Shown here piece by piece: positions 18,932 to 27,970 of a DNA stretch of 64,000 nucleotides (the first letter of the stretch is position 1; each line of letters begins with the position of its first letter). The stretch lies in contig RDOG01000006.1 in NCBI GenBank assembly GCA_011365055.1, forward strand, positions 109,415 through 173,414, given 5' to 3'. The notes beneath the pieces were generated by a model. It made no database searches, was not told the origin of the DNA, and saw only the letters and a list, made by a program, of their open reading frames with translations. A program made the translations under genes and the position numbers. This DNA is from Promethearchaeota archaeon (GTDB lineage: Archaea > Asgardarchaeota > Lokiarchaeia > Helarchaeales > RDOG01).

Positions 18932-19051
18932 TTGGCTAAATGTTCATATTGTGGGCATACTCAATGTGACAAATGTAGAGCTGAATCAGCAAAAAGTAGC
19001 AGCAAAGCAGGTTATTGCTGTCAATGTCATAGAACTAATGTAATGAAATAA
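18932..19051 (+). CDS. Tiny cysteine-rich (zinc-finger-like) protein, 39 residues
   Basis: A short frame starting at TTG with AGGAG (18918-18922) ten bases upstream, a good ribosome-binding site. The 39-residue product has seven cysteines and two histidines: Cys4, Cys7, His9, Cys12, Cys15, Cys29, Cys30, Cys32 and His33, which suggests one or two zinc sites. No family is recognised. It follows the HD protein gene directly and may share its transcript. The dense Cys/His spacing and the ribosome-binding site argue that it is real. Confidence 0.6.
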   Translation: MAKCSYCGHTQCDKCRAESAKSSSKAGYCCQCHRTNVMK

Positions 19052-19075
19052 TTTAAAATTTTTATTCTTTTTTTT

Positions 19076-20155
19076 TTATATGTTCCCAATTTTACTTGAA
19101 CTTAGTCTCAAATAATGATCCAAGATACAAATAGCAACCATTGCTTCGCAAACTGCGTTAATCCGTGGAATTGCACTAATATCATGGCGACCTTGAATTT
19201 CTAATTCAGTTTTTTCAAGTGTTTTAATATTAACAGTTGATTGTTTTTTTGAAATTGAAGCAATAGGTTTAGAAACAACTCGAAGTATAATGTCTGCCCC
19301 ATTTGAAATACCTCCCTGAATACCACCGGAATGGTTTGTTTTTACACCAATTTTTTTATTTTTGAAAATAAATTCGTCATTTGCTTCAGATCCCTTCATA
19401 CTTGCAAGTTGAAATCCATCACCAATCTCAACACCTTTTATTGAACCAATAGACATTAATGCTTTTGCTAAATCAGCAGATAATTTATCAAAAACAGGCT
19501 CTCCTAATCCTATTGGAATATTTTGTACCATAATTTCTACAATACCACCAGTAGAATCGCCTTCTTGTTTTAAATTATTGACCAATTCTTCCATTTCTTT
19601 TGCCTTTATTTTATTAGGGCATTTAAATGGATTATTATCTATTTCTTTTAGATCAATCTTGTCCACTTTGATAGTTCCAAATTGAATCGTGTATGAAATA
19701 ATATTTATTCCTAATTTCTTCAGAATTTTTTTCGCAATAGCTCCACCAGCAACTCTAGAAACGGTCTCTCGACCAGATGATCTACCTCCACCTCGCCAAT
19801 CTCTAATACCATATTTTTCAATAAACGTGAAATCGGCATGAGATGGCCTTATAATATCTTTTATGGATTCATATTTTGATGAATCAATGTCTTTATTAAA
19901 AATAATGAGGGAAATTGGAGATCCAATCGTTTTACCTTCAAAGACTCCAGATAAAATTTCAACTTGATCTTTCTCCTCTCGGGTTGTACTTGTACCAATT
20001 TTTTTGGGTTTTCTCTTATCCAATTCCATTTGAATATCGATTTCATTTAATTCTAATCCAGCGGGGCATCCATCAATAATAACGCCTAAAGCTTTTCCGT
20101 GGGATTCACCCCACGTAGTTATTTTAAAAATCGTACCGAAAGTATTACCGGTCAT
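19076..20155 (-). CDS. aroC: Chorismate synthase
   Basis: A 359-residue AroC that converts EPSP to chorismate using reduced FMN, the last common step of aromatic amino acid synthesis. Signatures are [18 protein letters not shown] at the N-terminus, the RPSHADFTF segment, the [19 protein letters not shown] motif and [12 protein letters not shown]. Length is typical. It is divergent from tyrA, which uses its product via prephenate. Other shikimate genes follow at 23869-27278. Confidence 0.97.
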   Translation of the reverse strand: MTGNTFGTIFKITTWGESHGKALGVIIDGCPAGLELNEIDIQMELDKRKPKKIGTSTTREEKDQVEILSGVFEGKTIGSPISLIIFNKDIDSSKYESIKDIIRPSHADFTFIEKYGIRDWRGGGRSSGRETVSRVAGGAIAKKILKKLGINIISYTIQFGTIKVDKIDLKEIDNNPFKCPNKIKAKEMEELVNNLKQEGDSTGGIVEIMVQNIPIGLGEPVFDKLSADLAKALMSIGSIKGVEIGDGFQLASMKGSEANDEFIFKNKKIGVKTNHSGGIQGGISNGADIILRVVSKPIASISKKQSTVNIKTLEKTELEIQGRHDISAIPRINAVCEAMVAICILDHYLRLSSSKIGNI

Positions 20156-20241
20156 TTCAAATCAAGTTGTTTTTTAAATAATGTTTAATAGATGTTGATC
20201 TATTAATTATTTTAATTTATTTAAAAAAAGGTAGATGAAAC

Positions 20242-21021
20242 ATGAAAATTGCTATAATTGGTGGAACTGGTGGCATGGGGCAGATTTTTATCAAAGAATG
20301 GAGAAAAATAGCGACAATATTACTTTGTAGTAGGAATTTAGAAAAAGCAAGAAAAATCGCTAAAGAATTTAATGGTGATGTAATCCCAAGATTAAATTAT
20401 GATATAAATGATGCAGATATCGTTGTTGTTTCAGTACCTATAGATAAAATGTTAGCAACATGTCAAGAATGTGTAATCAACATGAAAAAAGGTTCTTTAC
20501 TAATGGATTTAAGCTCCGTAAAAACAGGATTAGTTGATAAACTAAATATTCCACCTGATCTAGAATTCATTAGTTGTCACCCATTATTTGGACCTAATGG
20601 TACGTTAAAAGACAGTAATGTTGTCTTAATCCCAATAAAGAATCAAATATGGCTTGAAAGAATTAAAAAAATATTTGAGGATTCTGGTTCAATTATATCA
20701 ATTGCAGGATATAAAGATCATGATGAAATAATGAGTAAAATTCAGGTCATGTTTCATTTTGCTAATCTCTGTTTAATGAAAGCAATCGCTGAATCAAAAA
20801 TTGAAGAGAAGTTTTATACGAGATCCTTCAAGATGTCTCGATCAGTATTATTAAATTTTAAGAAAAATTTAGACGTAATATTTGAAATTCAAAAATATAA
20901 TCCTTTTAATAAAGAAGCAAAAGAATTTTATCATAAAGTAGTTGGAGAATTGAAGGATTTAACACCAGAAGAGTTTGAAAAGGAAATAAAAGCAAATTTT
21001 GCACTAATAAATGATAGCTAA
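20242..21021 (+). CDS. tyrA: Prephenate dehydrogenase (TyrA-like)
   Basis: A 259-residue protein with an N-terminal dinucleotide-binding motif (IAIIGGTGGMGQ) and the prephenate dehydrogenase core with SVPIDKM, LMDLSSVKT and SCHPLFGPN. It oxidises and decarboxylates prephenate to 4-hydroxyphenylpyruvate for tyrosine synthesis. There is no fused chorismate mutase; that activity is in PheA at 29984-31054. Its 3' end overlaps the convergent DUF47 gene by 4 nt. Confidence 0.9.
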   Translation: MKIAIIGGTGGMGQIFIKEWRKIATILLCSRNLEKARKIAKEFNGDVIPRLNYDINDADIVVVSVPIDKMLATCQECVINMKKGSLLMDLSSVKTGLVDKLNIPPDLEFISCHPLFGPNGTLKDSNVVLIPIKNQIWLERIKKIFEDSGSIISIAGYKDHDEIMSKIQVMFHFANLCLMKAIAESKIEEKFYTRSFKMSRSVLLNFKKNLDVIFEIQKYNPFNKEAKEFYHKVVGELKDLTPEEFEKEIKANFALINDS

Positions 21022-21683
21022 CCATGTTCTAAATTTAATATTTTTATATAATCAGCAGTATCTTCAACGGAATCAGCAATCAGCTCGATACTTTCTATTA
21101 TGGTGTGAATCTCTATTATCGTAAAAGGTGAAATTTGAGAAGTATCGATTTTATACAAATTACTACGCACATTATAATGATCAATATCAACTTGATGTTC
21201 TTTTTTATTGATATCAATAATTAATTTATTAATATTGACTTTGCCTTGACCTAATTGGTTTTCAATCAGTTCTTTTAACATTCGGACAGATTCGATAGTA
21301 TGTTTTAACATTAATTGAAAGTCATCTTGTATGGGAGTGAGAAGCTTGAGATCAAATAATCTTGTCCGCCTTGCTGTCGCATTAGAATGATCAGCAACAT
21401 TATCTAATCTTTTTATTAGATGAGCTAAATCTTCTCTAATATTTGGTGATAATATTCCTCGCACTAATTCTATTGTGATATCTCGTCGTATATCATCGCA
21501 TTCATTTTCAAGTTTATTGATTTTTTCGATAATTTTATTTTTTTCTTTTTCATTAACGGATAAATCTTTAAATAAATTATCTAATTCAATAACACATTCT
21601 AATACTTTTTTGGCGTGTTCTTTTGTCATTTTTACTATTAGATCTTCCTTTTTTGTATGAAACCATTCTAATAAACTACCCAA
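21018..21683 (-). CDS. DUF47/PhoU-like protein
   Basis: About 221 residues, almost entirely alpha-helical, with LENECDDIRRDITIELV, the LIKRLDNVADHSNATARR metal-binding helix and a repeated EHQVD-type helix near the end. DUF47 proteins resemble PhoU and usually accompany Pit phosphate transporters; no transporter is next to it here. The start is TTG 21683, preceded by GGTGAT, rather than TTG 21695. The upstream region to 21869 holds a GC-rich hairpin. Confidence 0.85.
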   Translation of the reverse strand: MGSLLEWFHTKKEDLIVKMTKEHAKKVLECVIELDNLFKDLSVNEKEKNKIIEKINKLENECDDIRRDITIELVRGILSPNIREDLAHLIKRLDNVADHSNATARRTRLFDLKLLTPIQDDFQLMLKHTIESVRMLKELIENQLGQGKVNINKLIIDINKKEHQVDIDHYNVRSNLYKIDTSQISPFTIIEIHTIIESIELIADSVEDTADYIKILNLEHG

Positions 21684-21713
21684 AAATATCACCAAATCAA
21701 AATATGAATTGAT

Positions 21714-21778
21714 GCTCCCTTAACTCGCATGATTTCATCGAATCCAATTGGAACCTCGACAAGCTTAAGGAAGGGAGC
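21714..21778. ncRNA. Candidate structured RNA (65-nt GC-rich hairpin), function unknown
   Basis: An 8-bp perfect stem GCTCCCTT (21714-21721) with AAGGGAGC (21771-21778) encloses about 49 bases. The interior contains CCTTAA/TTAAGG alternative pairs and the palindrome TCCAATTGGA. Base content is clearly richer in G and C than the surrounding A/T-rich DNA, and on the plus strand AAATTTTT follows the stem. It lies between the divergent DUF47 and helicase genes. It could be a small RNA, a leader element or a protein-binding site; the strand is undecided. Confidence 0.35.
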
Positions 21779-21830
21779 AAATTTTTGATTAAAGAATTTA
21801 TTTCTATTATTTTTTTCGCGTTATTCAAAA

Positions 21831-21840
21831 ATTTAAATTT
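21831..21840 (+). promoter_or_regulatory. TATA-like box upstream of the helicase gene
   Basis: ATTTAAATTT lies about 34 bases before ATG 21870. A transcription start 26-27 bases downstream would leave a leader of about ten bases, normal for archaea. It supports 21870, not a later codon, as the start of the helicase gene. Confidence 0.4.
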
Positions 21841-21869
21841 AGTCATAAAAATGAAATATGTGAAGCAAT

Positions 21870-23885
21870 ATGACTACAAAAAATTTACCTGCAGATGTAC
21901 AATTATATTTTCCCTATCCGAAATTTCGAGAGGGGCAAAAGGAAGCAATTTTCGACATTCATAAAAATATTTCAGACCGAAATCATATTATTTTAGAAGC
22001 TCGTAATGGATTTGGAAAGATGAGCATATAATGAAATCCCAATAAAACCATTACAGTGTTAAGCTCCATAATACCTTTTGCCAAAGAAAACGGATTAAAG
22101 ATAATTTACTTATGTCGGACGCATACGCAAAGCTCTAGAGTAATTGAAGAACTAAAAAGCATTTCAACTCATTTAAAGAAAAATAATATTTATTCTGAAA
22201 TTGGAGCAATTGGATTAAGAGGAAGAAACGCTCTTTGTTTTCATCATTTAATTAAGGATTCACAAAATGACGCTTCAACTTCTCAATTAGTGTGTCAACA
22301 ATTAAGAAAATTTAAGAAATGCAATTTTTTTAATAATATCAAGAAGAATCAAGTTAATACGATAGATTTAGTAAAACAAATTTCAAATTATCCAATGGAC
22401 GGATATGATTTAATAAAAATATGTGAAGTTTGGGAACTTTGTCCTTATTTTATTAGTCAAAAAGCACTTACAGAATCCGATTTGACATTAATTGCGTGTA
22501 ATTATCAGTGGATCATTAATCCAAATATTAGAGAAATATTTCTAGAAAATCTTGGTTGTAGTTTAGAAAGCATAATCTTGGTTATTGATGAAGCTCATAA
22601 CTTACCTGATGCGGCGATCGAATTAGCTTCCCGGGATTTAACTCATTATTCAATTGATCAAATGGTTCGGGAAGCAGAGGAAATAGATTTCCCTCTGGCA
22701 ATTCAATTTGGAAATATATTATCGAATATGTTGGAGGATTTTAAATCAAAACTTAAAAATCAGAATGAAATGGCAATATCTCCTGAATTGATCATAAATA
22801 GAATTAGAAAAAAATTAAATATTGCTTATTTAGAAGATTTTTTTGAGCAAATGATAAATGAAGGAGAAATTATTAGAAAAAAATATATTGAAGATAACAA
22901 AAATCCTCGTTCATTTCTTTTTAATGTGGGAAATTTTTGGTCATACTGGTTAAAAATGATAGGAAATGATGCTTTTTTCTACAATATTGCCAAATATACA
23001 ACTAAGAATAAATACACATCAACACGATTTGAACTGCATTGTCTCGATCCTACCATTATCACGAACTCTTTTTTAAAAGAGGTTTATTCTTCCATTCATT
23101 TGAGTGGAACTTTAAACACAGGGGCATATTTGGATATTCTTAATTTACCTGATACAACAAAAATCTTGCATTTACCTTCTCCTTTTTCAGTAGATCAGTT
23201 TAAAGTATATACCCTAGAATCATTAACAACGCGAAATACTGAAAGAAGCAATGAAATGTACGAAAAAATCGTGAATCGATGCCTTGAAGTCATTGAAAAT
23301 ACACCTAAAAATATTGGTATTTTTGCAGCATCATATCAAGTATTAAATGGAATGATTAAACAAGGTATTGATAAAAAAATAAAGTTGTTGGGTAAAAAAT
23401 TTTTCAAAGAAAGCTCAGAACTTTCACCAAGAGATAATGATGGGATGATCAAGAGATATAAGGAAGAATCTAAAAAAAATGGAGCAGTTTTATTAGGAGT
23501 TTGTGGAGGAAGAAATGCTGAAGGAGAGGATTTTCCTGGGGATTTTATGAATGCTGTTATTATAATTGGAATTCCTTTTGCTACGCCGTCGCTAAAAATA
23601 AATTCGATGATAGAATATTATACGAAGCTTTTCAACGATAATCAGAAAGGAAAGGATTTAGGCTATAATATTAAAGCATTTCAGAGAGCTTCCCAAGCAG
23701 CAGGTAGGTCAATGCGTACGGTCGATGATAGATCCATAATTATTTTATTAGATTATAGATATTATTCACCTTATTTTAATCGTTTATTATCTAATTGGTT
23801 AAAAGATCACTTAGAAATTCTTCCAGATACCCCAAATTTGTTAGGAAAAAAAGTAAAAGAATTCTGGATTAAAAATTCTCGATAA
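21870..23885 (+). CDS. XPD/Rad3-family iron-sulfur DNA helicase, interrupted by a 27-nt intron
   Basis: Read as join(21870..22017, 22045..23885): 662 residues. Unspliced, the frame stops at 22029 (TAA) and 22032 (TGA), exactly inside Walker A. Spliced, exon 1 gives PKFREGQKEAIF and LEARNGFGK, joined to TITVLSSIIP. Four cysteines between Walker A and Walker B (114, 133, 142, 182 in spliced numbering) should hold the 4Fe-4S cluster. The DEAH box is at 231-234, and the GRNAEGEDFPG and QAAGRSMR motifs close the second RecA domain. The cysteine spacing feels closer to RTEL/FANCJ than to archaeal XPD proper. Such enzymes unwind DNA 5'-3' in repair. Without splicing only a 53-residue peptide and a P-loop-less remnant would be made. 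Confidence 0.85.
22018..22044 (+). other. Predicted 27-nt bulge-helix-bulge intron in the helicase gene
   Basis: Fold around the insert: exon helix 22003-22011 with 22046-22054 (eight pairs, one A-A mismatch), central 4-bp helix TTGG 22012-22015 with CCAA 22039-22042, bulge AAA 22016-22018, bulge TAA 22043-22045, and intron helix GAT 22019-22021 with ATC 22036-22038. Cutting after the second base of each 3-nt bulge removes 22018-22044 and joins A to AA. This restores the Lys codon and reads GGA TTT GGA AAA ACC. The cut rule is the same as for the tRNA introns in this window. Confidence 0.82.
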
Positions 23886-25128
23886 TTTTGAAAAAATCTG
23901 GAAAAGATTTAGCAACAACTTCAGGATTGTTTATTTCTATATTCCCTAATTTTACTGCAGCTACTGAGAAACTCATTGCTATGCGATGATCGTTATAAGT
24001 TTCGATTTTTGCTGGTTTAAAACTTTTTTCTTTTCCTTCTATGAACAAATCCTTTCCATCAAAGTTGGATTTTATACCAATTTTCTCCAATTCATTCATA
24101 ATTGCAGTAATTCTATTTGATTCTTTATATTGTAAATGTTCTACATTTTTTATAATGGTTTGTCCATTAGCAAATGCAGATACAACGGCTATTGTAGGAA
24201 CCAAATCTGGATAATTTTGAAAATCAAATTCGATTGCATTCAGTTTATCTCCTTCTAATATGACCCAATTTTCTCCAACTTTTATTTTTGCACCCATTTG
24301 TTCTAAAATATCTAGAATTATTCGATCTCCTTGTTTAGAATTAGCATTTAAATTTTGAATTTTTATTTTACCGTTTAAAACTGCAGCCATTGCTAAAAAA
24401 TAAGAACTGGAACTGAAATCTCCTTCGATTTTTATTGAATGACCTATTAACTCTTGTTGTTTGGGTATAAAATAATGGTCATCCTTAATAATAATTTTCC
24501 CCTTAAATTTGGAAATAATATCAATAGTCAAATCTATATAAGGTTTTGATTTCAAAGGTTTTTGAAAATAAATTTGCGTGTTTTCAGAACTTTTAAGACA
24601 GCTGATTAATAGCGAACTGAAAAATTGGGAACTAATGTCTCCTTTTAGTGTAGTTTTTCCTCCTTTTAATCCTGTACCATATATTAAAAGGGGGGGATAA
24701 TTTTCGTGTTGAAGATATTTAATATTTGCACCAAGATCATGTAAACTAGAAACTAATTCACCTATAGGTCTTTCATGCATTCTTTCAATTCCAGAAATTG
24801 TTACTTTCCCATCCTTTAATAGGCAAGCATATGATGTTAAAAAACGCATTGTAGTTCCTGAATTTCCAATAAAAAGATCTTTATTTTTGATTGAAAGATT
24901 TCCATCAGTTCCTTTAATAACTAAATATTTCCCTTTCTTTTCAATTATTGCTCCTAAATCTTTACAAGTTGTAAGAGTATAATCTATATCATCGGATTTT
25001 AATAAGTTTTCAATTCTTGTTTCACCTTTAGCTAAAGAGGCTAAAAAAATTGCTCTATGAGATATGCTTTTTGACGGAGGAGCTGTCATTTCCACGTCTA
25101 GGCTTTCAATCTTATTTATATTTGACAA
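23869..25128 (-). CDS. aroA: 3-phosphoshikimate 1-carboxyvinyltransferase (EPSP synthase)
   Basis: A 419-residue AroA that joins phosphoenolpyruvate to shikimate-3-phosphate. Signatures are APPSKSISHRAIFLASLAKG at the N-terminus, the LFIGNSGTTMRFLTS motif, RPIGELVSSL, and DHRIAMSFSVAA near the C-terminus. The domain order is the normal duplicated inside-out alpha/beta barrel. Its 3' end overlaps the convergent helicase gene by 17 nt. It is divergent from aroK, the preceding pathway step. Confidence 0.97.
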   Translation of the reverse strand: MSNINKIESLDVEMTAPPSKSISHRAIFLASLAKGETRIENLLKSDDIDYTLTTCKDLGAIIEKKGKYLVIKGTDGNLSIKNKDLFIGNSGTTMRFLTSYACLLKDGKVTISGIERMHERPIGELVSSLHDLGANIKYLQHENYPPLLIYGTGLKGGKTTLKGDISSQFFSSLLISCLKSSENTQIYFQKPLKSKPYIDLTIDIISKFKGKIIIKDDHYFIPKQQELIGHSIKIEGDFSSSSYFLAMAAVLNGKIKIQNLNANSKQGDRIILDILEQMGAKIKVGENWVILEGDKLNAIEFDFQNYPDLVPTIAVVSAFANGQTIIKNVEHLQYKESNRITAIMNELEKIGIKSNFDGKDLFIEGKEKSFKPAKIETYNDHRIAMSFSVAAVKLGNIEINNPEVVAKSFPDFFKIIENF

Positions 25129-25219
25129 ATTTCTCCAAATTCCAATATTTTTTTATCTTAAATTAACTTTAATTTAAATTACTTATTAAATTCTTTTTAA
25201 AATTTTTAAGTTGGTTTAA

Positions 25220-25726
25220 ATGAAAAATATCGTTCTAATTGGTTTTATGGGAACAGGTAAGACTGTAATAGGAGAAAAATTAGCCAAAAAACTAAATATG
25301 GATTTTATAGAATTGGATAAAGCAATTGAGGAAAAATCTGGAAAATCTATACCTGAAATTTTTTCTCAAGATGGAGAAATCAGATTTAGAGAATGGGAAA
25401 TTCAATTATGCAAGGAAACTTCTGAAAAACAAAATGTTATTGTTGCTTGTGGCGGCGGAGTTGTCTTGAATAAAATTAATATTGATTATTTTAAAAGAAA
25501 TGGAATAATAATTTGCTTAAAATCAACGCCAGAAGTAATATTAAAAAGAACAATGAAAGATGGAAAAGAAAAAAGACCATTATTGAACAATCCAGATCCA
25601 AAAGCTACTATTAAACAGTTACTAGAATTTAGAGAGCCATTTTATAATGCAGCCGCAGATTATATTATAGATACAAATAAAGATATTGACACCATCATTA
25701 AAGAAATTATAAAAATTCTTGAATAA
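25220..25726 (+). CDS. aroK: Shikimate kinase, bacterial AroK type
   Basis: A 168-residue P-loop kinase with GFMGTGKT (residues 8-15), the shikimate-binding DKAIEEKSGKSIPEIF region, GEIRFRE, the CGGGVV loop and the lid KEKRPLL. It phosphorylates shikimate. Many archaea use an unrelated GHMP-family shikimate kinase, so this bacterial-type enzyme is notable. It is flanked by aroA and aroE. Confidence 0.94.
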   Translation: MKNIVLIGFMGTGKTVIGEKLAKKLNMDFIELDKAIEEKSGKSIPEIFSQDGEIRFREWEIQLCKETSEKQNVIVACGGGVVLNKINIDYFKRNGIIICLKSTPEVILKRTMKDGKEKRPLLNNPDPKATIKQLLEFREPFYNAAADYIIDTNKDIDTIIKEIIKILE

Positions 25727-25741
25727 AATAAATTAAAAAAT

Positions 25742-26602
25742 TTATTTTAATGAATCTAAAACAATTTTTTCCATCAATTCCACTGGAGCCTTTTTTTTAG
25801 TCCAACGTTCAAAAGCTTCTACACCTTGATAGACAAACATTTTCACACCACTGATTACTATCGCACCAACGGCTTTTGCATTTTTCAATAATAGGGTCTC
25901 TAATGGATTATATACTGCATCAAAGACAACTAAATCCTTTCTTAGAAATTCTTTTGGAATGGGGGTTTTATTTACATTTGGATGCATCCCAACTGGCGTG
26001 CAATTTATTAATAAATTAGCGTTTTTTAATTCTTTTTCTAAATTTTCAATAGTTAAATCAAATTTTTCTACTCTATCACCGTATCTTTCTTTCAATTTCA
26101 ATAATAATTCCTTGGAAACTTCATTTTTAATGTCAGTTAATTTTAAACTGTCAATCTCTTGTAATAAATAAAATGCAATGGCTCTTGCTACGCCTCCAGC
26201 ACCTATCATTACCGCTTTAATATCTTTTAATTTAATACCTGCATCTTTCATAGAACGAATAAAACCCAATCCATCGGTATTAGTAGCATACAATTTTCCA
26301 TTTTCATTTATTATGGTATTAACGGCCCCAATATCTCTTGCAATGGGATCAATCTCATCAATGTGGTTCATAACAGCTACTTTATGGGGAACCGTCACGT
26401 TTGCACCTAGAAGGTTTAAAGCCTTAATAGAATCAATCGCTTCTTTTACTTTATCATTTTCTACTTTTGTAGCTAGATATACAGCATCCATCTTTATTTC
26501 TTTAAATGCCATTGTATGCATCTTTGGAGACATACTATGCTCAACGGGATTACCAATTAAAATTACCATTTTTGTCTTACCACTTAAATTGATATCTACC
26601 AT
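25742..26602 (-). CDS. aroE: Shikimate dehydrogenase
   Basis: About 286 residues. GNPVEHSMSPKMHT and GANVTVPHKVAVM bind shikimate, GAGGVARAI is the NADP-binding motif, and NCTPVGMHP and DAVYNPLET follow in order. It reduces 3-dehydroshikimate. I choose ATG 26602 because GGTGA lies five bases before it; ATG 26614 would place that element inside the gene. The gene overlaps or abuts aroD and is probably translated with it. Confidence 0.96.
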   Translation of the reverse strand: MVDINLSGKTKMVILIGNPVEHSMSPKMHTMAFKEIKMDAVYLATKVENDKVKEAIDSIKALNLLGANVTVPHKVAVMNHIDEIDPIARDIGAVNTIINENGKLYATNTDGLGFIRSMKDAGIKLKDIKAVMIGAGGVARAIAFYLLQEIDSLKLTDIKNEVSKELLLKLKERYGDRVEKFDLTIENLEKELKNANLLINCTPVGMHPNVNKTPIPKEFLRKDLVVFDAVYNPLETLLLKNAKAVGAIVISGVKMFVYQGVEAFERWTKKKAPVELMEKIVLDSLK

Positions 26603-26603
26603 T

Positions 26604-27278
26604 TCATTCACCATATTGAAATCTGATCAAGATATCTTGCATTTCTTCAAGGGAAATTTGGCCAGGTGCAGTTTTTTCTTCCAAAGAAGCGAAGGTAAAA
26701 TATCCACCAAATAAAATAGAAAAGATTCTTGAAAAGATTCCATCTTTACCCATACAAAAAGAAACTACATTTCTTCCTTTAAACAGATTTATAAGATTTA
26801 TAGGGATAAGATTATCTTGAAAGTCATTTGCAGTTGTAATATATTTTAATACATCGGCCTCGCGTTTAGCCATAGTTTGCAGGATATGCTTACATTCTTC
26901 AAATGGAGGAGTTTTTTGAAAATCATGACGTGAAATAATTGTTTTTACTTCCTTAATTTTTGCAAATTGTAATAATTCATCTAAATTTAGACTATCATAT
27001 TCCAAATCAATGAATTCTGGTTTTAAAGTAATTAATTCCTTCAAGAATTCAACTCTTATGTTTTCATCCCTTTCAAAAAAACCACCCTCAGATTTTTTTC
27101 TTAAAGTAAGAATTAAGGGTATCTTCGAAGATGAAACTACATTCTTTAATTGTTCAAAATCTAATTCCTTTAAATAATCCAATCTTAATTCAACTAAATC
27201 AATTTCAAAATATTCAAGTTCTTTAAATTTTTCATTTAAATGACTAATATCTTTCACAGGTATTGCTACACAAATCAA
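26604..27278 (-). CDS. aroD: 3-dehydroquinate dehydratase, type I
   Basis: A 224-residue type I dehydroquinase. ELRLDYL opens the barrel, TIISRHDFQKTPP holds the catalytic histidine, and LKYITTANDF carries the Schiff-base lysine. CMGKDGIFSRIFSILFGGYF and EEKTAPGQ close it. It dehydrates 3-dehydroquinate. The start is TTG overlapping the upstream stop, which implies translational coupling with the S4-domain methyltransferase. Confidence 0.95.
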   Translation of the reverse strand: MICVAIPVKDISHLNEKFKELEYFEIDLVELRLDYLKELDFEQLKNVVSSSKIPLILTLRKKSEGGFFERDENIRVEFLKELITLKPEFIDLEYDSLNLDELLQFAKIKEVKTIISRHDFQKTPPFEECKHILQTMAKREADVLKYITTANDFQDNLIPINLINLFKGRNVVSFCMGKDGIFSRIFSILFGGYFTFASLEEKTAPGQISLEEMQDILIRFQYGE

Positions 27279-27970
27279 GGTGAATCAACTATCTCATTTT
27301 TTTCTAGAATGTAATGAATTTCTTTATTATTCTCTTTGATATTTAATTCTTTTAATATGACTAAATTATTATAAAGAAATTGTTGTTCGAGTTTTTCTTT
27401 TAATTCCTCAATAGAATAATCACCTAACTTAACAGAAAATAAGATAAATCCTTTTTTTTTCAAAAATGGAAGAACTTTTAGTAAAGCACTAAATGATATA
27501 AACGGATCAAGTGTTAAATCGTTTAATATACAATTAAAATATTCTTTTTTAAAAAAATCCGTGTTAAAATTGAAAATATTTTCATTTATTATTTCTATAT
27601 TATTGTATTTTTCTTTTAATAATTTTAATTTATCTGAAAAATCCTTTGAGATTTCAATTCCTACAACTTTTTTACATTTTAACGCACAATATTCTAAAAA
27701 CCCCCCTTTAGAGGATCCTAAATCTAAAACTTTCATTTCTTTTCTTATAAAAGAAAATTCTTTTTCAATTAGTAATAACTTCCAAAAACCTCTTGTCTTA
27801 TTTTGAAATGTTGTTTGTATTTTGATTTTATCAGTTGATTTTACGGTATACGAATATTTAGTGCAAATGTTACCATTTACAGAGACATATCCGTCTTTGA
27901 TTAAATTTTTAGCAATCGAACGAGAAGGAGAAATTTCTTTTATTACAAGATACATATCAAGGCGAGTCAA
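27275..27970 (-). CDS. S4-domain plus FtsJ-like methyltransferase (TlyA-type)
   Basis: A 231-residue protein with an N-terminal S4 RNA-binding domain (LVIKEISPSRSIAKNLIKDG, VNGNICTKYSYTV) followed by a Rossmann methyltransferase with DLGSSKGGFLEY and LNDLTLDP. The arrangement is that of TlyA/haemolysin-A type rRNA 2'-O-methyltransferases. The exact target is unknown. It starts with TTG inside the end of the DUF2110 gene; both frames happen to end in DSP before their stop. Part of the aroD-DUF2110-tfe same-strand run. Confidence 0.82.
   Translation of the reverse strand: MTRLDMYLVIKEISPSRSIAKNLIKDGYVSVNGNICTKYSYTVKSTDKIKIQTTFQNKTRGFWKLLLIEKEFSFIRKEMKVLDLGSSKGGFLEYCALKCKKVVGIEISKDFSDKLKLLKEKYNNIEIINENIFNFNTDFFKKEYFNCILNDLTLDPFISFSALLKVLPFLKKKGFILFSVKLGDYSIEELKEKLEQQFLYNNLVILKELNIKENNKEIHYILEKNEIVDSP

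Noticed and set aside
22020..22046. An exact splice that keeps AAG as the Lys codon (cut at AAAG).
   Set aside because: With those borders the bulges and 4-bp helix do not pair. Shifting the cut so that Lys is AAA gives the correct fold.
22017..22047. First idea: the helicase gene is a pseudogene or has a frameshift or sequencing error.
   Set aside because: The insert is a multiple of three, both sides stay in the same frame, all later motifs are intact, and the BHB fold predicts exactly the cut that restores Walker A.
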